Of a stretch of 64,000 nucleotides of DNA, positions 24,161-34,721 are shown in pieces. A program made the translations under genes and the position numbers. Numbering within the stretch: position 1 is the first letter of the stretch; each line of letters begins with the position of its first letter. The stretch is from Rhizophagus clarus (taxonomy: Eukaryota; Glomeromycota; Glomeromycetes; Glomerales; Glomeraceae): the NCBI GenBank assembly GCA_015698045.1, contig BLAL01000034.1:806001-870000 (forward strand), read 5' to 3'. The notes beneath the pieces are model-generated. The model saw only the letters and a list, made by a program, of their open reading frames with translations, did not search any database and was not told where the DNA came from.

Positions 24161-24348
24161 TACCGTCACTTTTCTTCCCCTACGTGATCATAATAAAAAT
24201 ATTGTCACGCCGCGTCACTCCCATTTTTCATAAGTATTCTGGGGACAAATTTTTTCGAGGTAAACCCCTATTCGTCGCATAGTAATTCATCACATGGTTA
24301 ATTTCTAATGCCGCCGAAAAGTCACGTGGGGGAAGAAAAGTGACGGTA
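24161..24348. mobile_element. 188-bp Tc1/mariner-type MITE
   Basis: Left TACCGTCACTTTTCTTCCCC and right GGGGAAGAAAAGTGACGGTA form near-perfect inverted ends of about 27 bp, flanked by TA. It starts two bases after the hAT target duplication. No coding frame. Confidence 0.85.
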
Positions 24349-24523
24349 ATACCGGGATAAATATCATATAATAAATGATGGTTATAATAAATCGTGTATT
24401 AGGCAAAAATCGTGTATCAATGTTGAAATTACATGATACCGGATAAATCACTCATTCAGCACTTAGAATAACTAACGCTACTGTACCAAGGTAGCTAGTT
24501 ATATTGGGAATCAAAATTGATCA

Positions 24524-24560
24524 GTTGAACTCGGGCTCCTGTCGGGAGCCCGGGATCAAC
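24524..24560. other. GC-rich hairpin
   Basis: CGGGCTCC and GGAGCCCG pair around the loop TGTCG, extended outward by GTTGA/TCAAC. It is unusual for its GC content in this A/T-rich setting and lies just outside the foldback element. Confidence 0.6.
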
Positions 24561-24601
24561 AATCAATGATGATTTATATGGCAAGCCGTTCAAGACAAAA
24601 G

Positions 24602-24784
24602 TCTGCCGCAATTGCAGCAGGTACCTGCTGCTTTTACAGCAGGTACCCGCTGAATTTGTGGCAGGTACCTGCTACTTTCACAGCAGGTACCTGCTAAATT
24701 TGCGGCGGGTACCTGCTGGATTTGCGGCAGGTACCTGCTGGATTCGCAGCGGGTAGCCGCTGGATTTGTGGCAGGTACCTGACA
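24602..24784 (+). repeat. GCAGGTACCTGC array, left arm
   Basis: About eight units of roughly 23 bp built on the palindrome GCAGGTACCTGC with variable spacers (TGAATTTGTG and similar). Much richer in G+C than its surroundings. The matching array is at 29043-29270 in the opposite arm. Confidence 0.85.
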
Positions 24785-25159
24785 GGTTACAAATATGGTA
24801 TTATATTTTTTCTGGTTCAAAAAATCTTATTTGGTTTCACATTTATAGTAATCTACCGAATTATTGGATCCAAGATTGATGTTTCCTTTTTTGGCTATGA
24901 TTTTTGTCTCTAATTCTGCCCATTGCTATAAATTTTGCTGGAATTATAAATATTTAACAGAATGTAAAACTCAATTATGATTTCTACTTTCGTTAACCAA
25001 AAAGATTCAGAAAATTTCTAAATTCTGCCTCAGATTATTATCACAAATTATTATACTATTACCTTAGATATCACAATAACAATATTGAAAGAATCACATT
25101 AGTTTTTATATATGATATGATTTGCTGAAAAAATATATTATCTATTATTATACAGGAAA

Positions 25160-27150
25160 ATGCATTTTAAATTAAACGCTTTAAAAAATGATTTTTTTTA
25201 ATTAATCATTTTTTAATTAAACGCTTAAAAAAAACTTTTTAAATTTAACACTTAAAAAAAAAAAGTTTTTATAATTAAACACCTTAAGCTAACCGCTTAA
25301 AAAAACGTATTTTAGTAAAAAATTAAATGTTTCAAAAAAATGTTTTTTTTTAAATTAAACGCTTAAATAAATGTATTTTAGCATCTTTTTAAAGTAATTA
25401 ATAAAAAAAGACGTGTTTAATTTAAAAAATTGTTAAAAAACTTTTTCTTAGGCAGTTAATTTCAAAAAAAACGCTAAAATACATTTATTTAAGCGTTGAA
25501 TTTAAAAAAATGTTAAAAAACTTTTTTCTTAAACGTTTAATTAAAAAAAAACACTAAAATATTTTATTTTTAAGCATCTAATTTTAAAAACGTTTTTTTT
25601 TAAGCGTTAAATTTAAAAAACTTTTTTATTTAAGCAGTTAATTTAAAAAAAACGCTAAAATACATTTATTTAAGCATTTGATTTAAAAAACGTTTTTTTT
25701 AACGGTTTTTTTTTAAAGTAGTTAATAAAAAAAATGTTAAACCGTTCTTTCAACATTTTTTTTAAGTGGTTATTTAAAAAAAACGGTAATAAACTTTTTC
25801 TTAAGCGTTTAATTAAAAAAAACACTAAAATATTTTTATTTTTAAGCATCTAATTTTAAAAACGTTTTTTTTAAGTGTTAAATAAATGTATTTTAGCATT
25901 TTTTTTTTAAATTAACTGCCTAAATAAAAAAGTTTTTTTGATTTAAAACCATTTTTTTTAATGGTTTTTTTTAAAGTAGTTAATAAAAAAAAATGGTAAA
26001 CCGTTCTTTTAACATTTTTTTTAAGTGTTAATTTAAAAAAAAAATGGTAAAAAACTTTTTTCTTAAGCGTTTAATTAAAAAAAAAAACACTAAAATATTT
26101 TATTTTAAGTGTCTAATTTTAAAGATGTTTTTTTTAAGCATTAAATTTAAAACTTTTGCTAAAATACATTTATTTAAGCATTTAATTTAAAGAAAACGTT
26201 TTTTGACAGTTTTTTTAAAGTAGTTAATAAAAAAATGTTCAACTGTTCTTTCAACATTTTTTAAGCGGTTAATTTAAAAAAAAACCTTAAAAAATTTTTT
26301 TCTTAACCATTTAATAATTAAAAAAAAAAACACCAAAATACTTTATTTTTGAGCGTCTAATTTTAAAAAAATGTTAATCTATTCTTAAGCGTTTAATTTT
26401 AAAAAAATGTTTTTTTAGTGTTAAATTTAAAATGTTTTTTTTTTAAGCATTAAATTTAAAAAACTTTTTTAAACAGTTAATTTAAAAAAAACCGCTGAAA
26501 TACATTTATTTAAGTGTTTAATTTAAAAAAAAAGTTTTTTTTAACTTTTTTTTAAAGTAATTAATAAAAAAAACATTTTTACGTTTTTTTTAAGCATTTA
26601 ATTTAAAAAAAAAAAACATCAAAAATTTTTTTCTTAAGCGTTTAATTAAAAAAAACACTAAATACTTTATTTTTTTTTAGCATTAAATTTAAAAATCTTT
26701 TTTTTTTTAAGCAGTTAATTTAAAAAAAAATGCTAAAATAATTTATTTAAGCGTTTAATTTAAAAAAATGATTTTTTTTAAAGCTTTTTAATTATAAATA
26801 TGTTTTTTCTAAGCACTAACTTTAAAAAACTCTGTTTTTTAGTGTTCAATTTAAAAAAACATTTTTTTTGAAGCGTTTAATTAAAATACATTTTTTTAAT
26901 TTCTTACTAAAACACATTTTTTTAATTTTTTACTAAAATACATTTTTTTAATTTTTTACTAAAATACATTTTTTTAATTTTTTACTAAAATACATTTTTT
27001 CAATTTTTTATTAAAATACATTTTTTTAGGCAGATAATTTAAAAAAAAACGTTAAAACGCATTTTTTAAATGGTTAATTTAAGGCGTTTAATTAAAAAAA
27101 TGTTTATTAAAGTGTTTAATTAAAAATGCATTTTTCTGTATAATATAAAA
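25160..27150. repeat. 2-kb A/T satellite with ~260-bp period
   Basis: Built from words such as TTAAGCGTTTAATT, AAAAAAAC and ACACTAAAATA. The landmark (a)acactaaaatattttattttt recurs at about 25550, 25823, 26086, 26330 and 26655, giving a higher-order period of roughly 245-325 bp. Later (26880-27020) a 31-35 bp unit ending ACTAAAATACATTTTTTTAA repeats five times. Confidence 0.75.
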
Positions 27151-27307
27151 AAGAATTTTTTCAGCAAATCAAACCGTGTAAAAAATAATGATTCTTTCAA
27201 TATTGCTATTGTAATATCTGAGGTAATAATATAATAATTTGTGATGATAATAATCTGAGGCGAAATTTAGAAATTTTCTAAACCTTTTTGATTAATGAAA
27301 GTAAAAT

Positions 27308-28834
27308 AGGACCCAGAAATATACATATAGGGGTAGGGTCTATCAATGCGTCGTCATCATAGTGGAGTTGGACGGGGTAAGGTTTTGATTTGCGTATAAT
27401 TTAGGAGATTTTTGTCCATAGTAAGGTCATTAGATTGCGTATTTTTATCAAAAATTTTTATATGTAAAAGATTTAATTTGCGTATTTTGACCTATATTTT
27501 TATTTGGCTGATCATATATACTGTTGTAGAAAATTATTCGATATGCTAAAATACGATTTATCAATCATAAAATTTACAATTTTATAGTTTTAAATTTTTT
27601 TTTTTTTAAAAGATTTTTTTATCGGTTTTTATAACCGAAATTTTTTTTTAATATTTAATATTTTTTATCGGTTTTATAAACTGAATTTTTTTTAATATTT
27701 ATATTATTAGTAACCGAATTTTTTTTTAAAAAAAGATTTTTTATAAACCGAACCTTTTTCTTTTCCACTGATTTAAAAAAATAAAAAAAAAAACTATTTA
27801 TAAAAAAAAAAGTACTAGGTACTACTGAAGTATAAATTGGAACTAACGGACTCTTGCAAATATGGTGAGTTAAGTGTAAGAAGCAGAATTCAATGTTAAT
27901 AAAATTTTACTAACATTCCTTTTAGTTTTTTAGTACCTACATAATCAAGATTATTCTATTTTTTATAGCTTATTACATTGGTAAGTTTCAAATTTTTAGG
28001 AATTTTATCAAAAAATGCTTACTAATGTTTTATAATTTCTTTTTTATAGATTTCAGAATTTGATCAGAACTTGGAATTCGAGACGGGTAAGTATTTCTAT
28101 AAGGAGATAAGCGGGTTTGATTTTTTATGTATTAAAGAGTATTTACTAACATTCTTTAACTTCTCTTTTGTAGATTTTGAAGTAAAATTTGGAATTCGAG
28201 ACGGTTAAGTATTCTAAAAGCGGGGGGGTGCGAGTTTGAATAAAGCGTTTGCTAACTTCTCTTTTTTGCGGAATTTAGACTAGAACTTGGAATAATTCAA
28301 GATAGGTGAGTATTTCTAAAGGAAGAAGGAGTGGGTTTATATAAGAACACTCACTAATATCCTTTAACATCTCTTTTTGTAGATTTTGAACTGGAACTTC
28401 AAATTGGAATTTAAACATATTGTAGGAATGAACTTTCAAATATAAATATCAAAAAAAAAAAAATAATAATAAATTTTTTTCTAATTATAAAGCTATCTAA
28501 ATTCGTATACAAATATTGTTAAAATATAATACATTTCATTATATTTCGTTAACATAACATAAAGAGAAACAAATATAATTTTTTTTTTTTTAATAAAAAA
28601 AAGACCGATATCAAATTGCAGATTATAGAAACTATATCATATGATATACTGCATTTTGCTGAATTAATTAATAATTGAAAATTTTAAGGTCTGAAATTTT
28701 ATTTGCATATTTTTGCGGTATTTTCAATATCAGGTGTCAAATTTGCGTACCGTTCATATAAAAAACCCTTGCGTACAGCTCATAGTAAAATTTTCTTTCA
28801 TCACCTGACCCCTATATATATATTTCTGGGTCCT
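27308..28834. mobile_element. 1.5-kb hAT-like element nested in arm
   Basis: Ends AGGACCCAGAAATATA and TATATTTCTGGGTCCT; perfect 8 bp target duplication AGTAAAAT at 27300-27307 and 28835-28842. The TIR extends about 26 bp. The interior has no transposase frame but has the exon-like array 27985-28410. Insertion into the right arm of the foldback element makes it younger than that element. Confidence 0.88.
27985..28410 (+). repeat. tandem exon-like array (four units)
   Basis: Four units of about 100-115 bp. Each has an acceptor-like tract (ctcttttgtag or similar), a 30-40 bp block such as GAATTTGATCAGAACTTGGA or TTTTGAACTGGAACTTCAAA, then GGTAAGTATT or GTGAGTATT in the first three. The blocks resemble those at 17035-17250 in another element. 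Reads like repeated mini-exons with their flanking intron ends. Confidence 0.65.
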
Positions 28835-29042
28835 AGTAAAATCATAATTGAGTTTTACAGTCTGTTATATATTTATAATTCCAGCAAAATTTATAGCGAT
28901 GGGCAGAATTAGAGACAAAAATCATTGCTAAAAAAGGAAACATCAAAACTTGGATCCAATAATTCGGTAGATTACTATAAATGTGAAACCAAAAAAGATT
29001 TTTTGAACCAGAAAAAAATACAATACCATATTTGTAACCTGT

Positions 29043-29270
29043 CAGGTACCTGCCGCAAATCCAGCGGGTACCTGCTGCGAATTTAGCAGGTACCTGCCGC
29101 AAATCTAGCGGCTACCTGCTGCGAATCCAGCAGGTACCTGCCGCAAATCCAGCGGCTACCTGCCGCAAATCTAGCGGCTACCTGCTGTGAATCTAGCAGG
29201 TACCTGCCACAAATCCAGCGGCTACCCGCCGCAAATCTAGCAGGTACCCGCTGCAATTGCAGCGGACTTT
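29043..29270 (-). repeat. GCAGGTACCTGC array, right arm
   Basis: About ten units of the same GGTACC repeat as 24602-24784, in inverted orientation. Unit number differs between arms, as expected for a tandem array that expands on its own. Confidence 0.85.
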
Positions 29271-29436
29271 TGACCAGAGCGGCTTGCCATAGATTTACCC
29301 AATATTCGTGCCGATTACTATTAAATGTGTCACGGCTGTCACGTGTAGTTTCTGCATATCGTACACATCTTATACATATCGACCCCATATCAGGTACCCG
29401 ATAGGTACCCGTGATATCTAGTAAATTAAGATATGT

Positions 29437-30320
29437 TTGTTCCATCTTACACTTCGCAAAAAATTTATTAATCAGTTGGTTATCATAGAACTGCGAAAAA
29501 AAAAATTACATGAAGCATCTAAACATGCTGGGTATGATTTTACTTTAAATGAAGTGAATGATTGGCTTGAGAAACAGGCTTTTGGACAAAGTATATTCCA
29601 TATGCAAGTTTTAGCTCTATTACTATTCCCAATGAAGTATACCAGGTGTATATTCTTTACATGCCTTACAATAAAGCAGGTCAAATCACCTATCTTTTTT
29701 TTTTGTCTTATTGTAGTGGATTTAACTTCGAAATATCGATGTCAAGAATAGGCAGTGAAAAAATCTATGATGAACCTGAGTGCCCTGCTAAGAAATCATT
29801 ATACTAGATTTCAGATGACTACGTCTAAGCATTCTGTAGGTATTGTTAAAAGATACAACCGGATTTTAAAACTGAGAGATTGCTTTGTCTCCAAGACGCT
29901 TCTGATCTATTAGACTTATTTGAAAGGTCTCAAGTTTGGGTAAAAAAAAAAATTTTATATTTGTTGAGGACTTAATAACTCTATTACACGCTTGCTTGCC
30001 ATTTCTCTAGCTGAGACAATAGAAATGGAAAAAGTTATTGCCAAGTCTTCTAAGACTCGAAATGGTCCCGTTGGCTTTGATGAGAAAAAACTTCCTAGTG
30101 ATGTATAGTAAGATATTTGTCTGATCTTAGTGAGTTCTTTGAAGGTGGGAGAAGATGTGCTGGGGATAGAATTAGTCTCCTCATATTTATCATATTCGTG
30201 AATCTCTGGTGCCAAAAAATCAGCCGGTCTTGTATTGGCTAGTAGATGATGAGAGCAATGGCCCGAAAAGAACTTTTGTGAGAGAGGAGCTTCAAATCGT
30301 AAAAGATGTGAATTGCTACC
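29437..30320 (+). mobile_element. Polinton-like integrase fossil
   Basis: Fragments in several frames match the retroviral-type (DDE) integrase carried by Polinton/Maverick-like elements that are common in such fungi: an N-terminal segment near 29530-29580, core pieces between about 29640 and 30090, and a C-terminal segment near 30200-30300 (PVLYWLVDDESNGP). Related integrases also occur in Ginger-type and LTR elements, so the family is probable rather than certain. The copy is broken, with roughly half a dozen breaks, and looks old. No terminal repeats were found. Confidence 0.6.
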
Positions 30321-30784
30321 CCAGTGGATGCTTACGAATTAAGAGAGTCTTCTGCTTCTTCATCAACTTGTTCTTCTGTAATAAAATAATCTTTAACTAA
30401 TTACAGTATAATATAACTTATATACTGTAGATCCATTACGGCATTAAGAATTCTTGGATCTTTACGATAAATTTTTTCAATCACAAATTTGATAATATAT
30501 AAGTCTAGCCTCTAATGCATAAGTCTAACCTCTATCTAACTCGTAGCAGGTCTAACTGCTGGTACAATTTTTCTTAATGTATATGTAAAAGAATCGGTTT
30601 TAGAATACTTTCCCGTATAATGTGAAATTAATGGTATGCTAGAATGGGTTCAATGTCTCTCGAATCATGAATTTGATAACAGCTAAATCTAACCACTTCG
30701 AGGTTATTAGACTTGACCTTTTTTTTACATTTATGAATCAGCTTTAGAATTAATTCTAGGATACCATAAAAAACGATATGCTAA
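30321..30784. other. flank of integrase fossil
   Basis: No gene supported. The words 'aagtctagcctctaatg' and 'aagtctaacctctatc' repeat near 30500-30540. Confidence 0.35.
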
Positions 30785-31165
30785 TTAAGCATGAAGAGGC
30801 TCATCTAAATTAGCTTCGGACACTTCGGTCCTTGCTATTTTAGCTTCGCCTCTGGCCCATCCAGTATGGTATACAATTTTCGATATATTATTTGGGATTA
30901 AAATTGGGCTATAACAGTCAAAAAAGATTATATAATTCTTAGCTTCCGAAGTCAAAATTTTAAAGGCTTTGTTAACAGGATTTGAGCCCAGCTCGATTTT
31001 AATCCTAAATTCTGTAAAAGGATTCGTATTGCTAGAAATGCTTCGAAAAAATAATTGGGAGCTTTCTTGATACCTTTCAGATTTTGACCCTAGATCTCCC
31101 AAAGTCGCCCTACTCAGCCAGAAAACAAATATATGATTAGTAAAAAACGAAATGTCGTTCATCAA
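30785..31165 (-). other. open frame beside integrase fossil
   Basis: A 126-residue frame of normal composition, which stands out in this A/T-rich region. I recognise no domain. Its position next to the integrase fossil suggests it may be another piece of the same element. It could also be an unrelated old gene fragment. Confidence 0.3.
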
Positions 31166-31199
31166 TTTGACCGAAAGAATTATGTTAATACCCCTAAAT

Positions 31200-33063
31200 A
31201 TTATTAATTAACAAAAACCCCGTCACTATTTTTAGCCAAAGTTATTTTCGTATATTTTTCGAAATTTCTATTTCTTTTGATTTTTACGTCATATGAAAAA
31301 ATTACGCTTAATTTATTGTAGATCACTAATTTGGTATCGCGTGGTTCATAAATGTATTAAAAAAAATACAAATGTAACCATTTGTGGCGTCACATTAATG
31401 CATAAATATATTACATGCATAATTAAATGATTAAACGTTTCTTGGCTCTTATTTTTCATTGTCTTTATACAATACGTTAAATATTTTAAAATTTAGTTTG
31501 TAAAAAATAAAAAAAAAAACAAAATTCCAATGGCAAAGAACACTATATACTATTCTGCTTCTATATTATTGACCTAATTCAGAGTTTATTCAAGGCAAAT
31601 TAATCGATTATCATAAAATTATACTGGTTTTTAATTAATAATTTGTAAAGAAAAATAAAGTTCTATTAAATGTTTGTTGTTAGTATTCTTTAATAGGGGC
31701 AATAATATATTAATTATATTATGATACTGCATGTTTTATTATCCTCACGATGTAACACACAAATGTACATTTATCCGTGCTTTATACTCCACGTTTTTTC
31801 CGTAAATGTAGTAATTTTAGTATCTAAAAATTATTCGCTTTACTTTGCAGATTCACGCAAAAATGTGAATTATTCGGATAAATTGAGAACCGAAGGGCTA
31901 ACGTCTAATTCTAATTCAAATTAGTTTTTCGTTTAATGAATATTCATTGGACCGTAATTGGAAGCGTTCCCGCAACTTACATAACACTGTCCTTAGCTTA
32001 AAAATATTTCGATTCAAATACGCATTAATTGCAAGTAAAGTCGGAAAACCCGTTCTCATGTGACTTCTGACGACATATTGCATTATTTATTTTTGTTTTC
32101 AGATCATAATTTAAAATTTCCATTTACAAATTTTATTAAAATTGTGCAAAATAGGTTACAAATTATTACGGCATCAGATTTTTGATTAGATTATTCTTAG
32201 GCGAATATTCTTTTTCATTTTTTTTTATAAAAAAAAAAATAAATAAATAAAGCCGAAATTCAATACAAAATAATTTTTTTTTTTTTTTCTTTGGAAAAAA
32301 GTTTCGCCATCTCAGGTCAAAACCTTGTACCAAAAGGACATTATTCCAAGTAGAGAAAAAACATCGATTCCTATTAACGAGGACTTTAGATCTAGAAATT
32401 TTAATCTTTTCACTCACAGAAAAAAAAAATCGAAATATTTTCACTACAGTATATGTAACAAACAAATTCAAAGGGTGAAAATGTTTAATTTTATGTAATT
32501 GGTACACACTTTTTCAGCAAATTAAATACACTTACCCTTATATGAAAGATACTAACCATTTTAGTAAATTTTCAATAATTTAGACTTTTCTGTAACAGGT
32601 TAGCTTAATCCATTAATTATTTGTAATATAAATAATCCGAATTTTGTTCTGAGAGAAAAAATTTAACACCAACCCGCTACCAAGGGTCATAATTCCCAAA
32701 ATTGGAAATGTACAAAATGTATGCAACTTTGTAGTAAGTGTAATTCACTTTTTTTAGTTGATCACATTTATTTAATGAAGCACAGAAATTGCACAATGAC
32801 GCAACTACAAACGAAAATATAAACACGACAAAAATAAGTTTGCTTTATCGGTTTTTATTTAAATATAATGCGTATCTTCATTATTCCCAATTCACATTCA
32901 TTTTCTTTTCTTTTAATCTCTCTCCATCTCCTAATAATCCATTCCTTTCTCATTTTAATTAATTTCCAAATTCGCTAACATTTCTTTTGGTGGTGGAAAT
33001 TGATGCCAATTCCTTCTTTTAACCTTCATTAATAAAAAAAACTCCTTTGGAAATTAATTAAAA
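31200..33063. other. intergenic upstream of subtilase 1
   Basis: A/T-rich. Small frames at 31721-31924 (+) and 32166-32507 (-) show no motif. The last 150 bases before 33064 have the C/T-rich, A/T-rich makeup seen upstream of the other subtilase genes. Confidence 0.45.
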
Positions 33064-34721
33064 ATGATCTTACCACGTCACCTAATTCTTTTATTACTAA
33101 TCCTTCCTACACTTTTATTATCGGAGTCCGCTATTAATTGTCCAAATGTACCAAAACAAGAAATAGATTCAAATTTACAACAGTATGTTGTTTTCCTTAA
33201 ACCTCCAAATCTTCTAGGTGCCATAGGAAATTTAGTAGAACATGTGTTATTGTTGGTAATATGTTTAGGACGTGAAATCATACCACTTAAACCTGGAGTG
33301 GGATTATTTGGTAATGGGCCAATTGATCTAAATGTTATCGTAGATCTTTCCATTGCTGGGACCGGTTTTAGCATTTATACCGGATTTTTTAATCCTGATT
33401 TTGTTGAAAATGTTTTAAAAAAAAGAAGTGATATTGATATCATAGAACCAATCATTCCAACAAAAGCCGATTCCGTCATTCCTCCTTATTACATTAATTT
33501 AAAAAAAAGGACAACGCAAACCAGTGCACCTTACGTAAGTATATTAATTAAGAAAGTGCTTAGGGTTCGAATTAATTAAATTATTTTTTGATGATAGAAT
33601 CTCGATCGGATCGATCAAAAAACTTTTCCATTAGATGGAAAATATTCTTACCCAACTAATGCTGGTAGTGGATCAAACGTTTTTGTTGTTGATACGTGAG
33701 TAGATTAATTTTAACGCAGTTTCTAATGGTGGAATTTCGCTTTTTCTTACTAATTTTTTTGTTTATTTTAGTGGAATTGATATTAGTAATGTAGAATTTG
33801 AGGGGAGGGCGAGTTTCGGCGGCACTTTCTGCGGCAATTGTTCTTCAACCGATGATCATGGGTTAGTAAATAATAATAATAATAATAATAATTTTTTTTT
33901 TTCGAGTTTATATTAAAAAAATAATCCTTTTTTTTTTTTACATATTAGGCATGGAACTAATGTCGCCGGAATAGTAAGTAACATCATTAGAAATATAAAT
34001 TCTTTCATCATAAATTATTTATTTAATCATCATGAAACTTTTTTAATAGATTGGCGGCAAAAGATTTGGAGTTGCAAAAAAGACAAAATTGATTGCAATT
34101 AAAGTATTAAATCAAAATGGACAAGGAACTTCAGCAACATTAGTAGCAGGATTATCTTATGTTATATCAAAACATAAGAATAGTTCTAACAAAAATACAA
34201 TTGTGAAGTAAGTTCTTTTTTTTTCAATTTTCCCATCAAAATAATTATTTATAAATCAAAATCTTTCTTTTAGTTTATCGATTAGTGCACCATCTTCTCA
34301 AGCAATCAATAAAATTGTGACTGATGCTATTAATGCTGGTATCCATGTGGTCGTATCAGCGGGTGACGCAGGACAAGACGCATGTAACTTTTCTCCATCG
34401 TCAGTTTCAGGAGTTATTGCAGTTGGATCCACAGAAAAATCTTCAAATACCGTTTCAAGTTTCTCTAATACCGGAAATTGTGTAACTCTTTATGCACCAG
34501 GAAGAGATATTATTGCAGCAGGAGCAGGTCAAAGTAATGCATTATCTCAAGCATCAGGAACAAGTCAATCATGTCCTCATGCTGCAGGTACTGTCGCTTT
34601 GATCATTAGTAAAAGCGGGAATAAATCGCCATCATCAATGAAAAGTTCGTTGGTGTCATTGGCTACCAAAGGTATCCTAAATAAAAATCCTAATGTATTT
34701 TTGCGAGTACCCGCTCCATAA
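33064..34721 (+). CDS. secreted subtilisin-like protease 1 (S8)
   Basis: Six exons: 33064-33534, 33598-33695, 33772-33861, 33949-33973, 34050-34207, 34274-34721; 429 residues. Order: signal peptide (first ~20 residues), I9-type propeptide (from about residue 38, QYVVFLKPPN, to the KKR near residue 150), then a proteinase K-type S8 domain. The triad is visible: Asp in VFVVDTGID, His in HGTNVAG, Ser in SGTSQSCPHAAG. The oxyanion position reads SAGD where the family has AAGN. The substrate-loop SLGG of the paralogues is SISAP here. Introns and phases equal those of the genes at 43864 and 53167. Expected to be exported and self-processed, cutting protein outside the cell; whether it is catalytically normal is open. 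Confidence 0.9.

Larger units (their letters stand above)
24579..29289. mobile_element. 4.7-kb composite foldback element
   Basis: The outer ends TGGCAAGCCG and CGGCTTGCCA are flanked by TA. The left arm (24579-25170) is matched in reverse by 28843-29289 (outer part) and 27120-27299 (inner part); the right arm is split by the element at 27308-28834. Each arm holds a GGTACC repeat array and about 360 bp of unique sequence. The core is a 2 kb A/T satellite. I see no transposase, so it is non-autonomous. Long arms with subterminal repeats occur in foldback, MULE and KDZ-type elements; I cannot choose among them. Confidence 0.7.

Noticed and set aside
24590-24913. Frames over the GGTACC arrays on both strands, also 28842-29445
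   Set aside because: Products of the repeat unit (CGRYLLDSQQVAARFAAG-like) and of the inverted arms; not genes.
29472-29684. 70-residue - frame
   Set aside because: Antisense shadow of the integrase fossil.
33078-33374. 98-residue - frame
   Set aside because: Antisense of subtilase exon 1.
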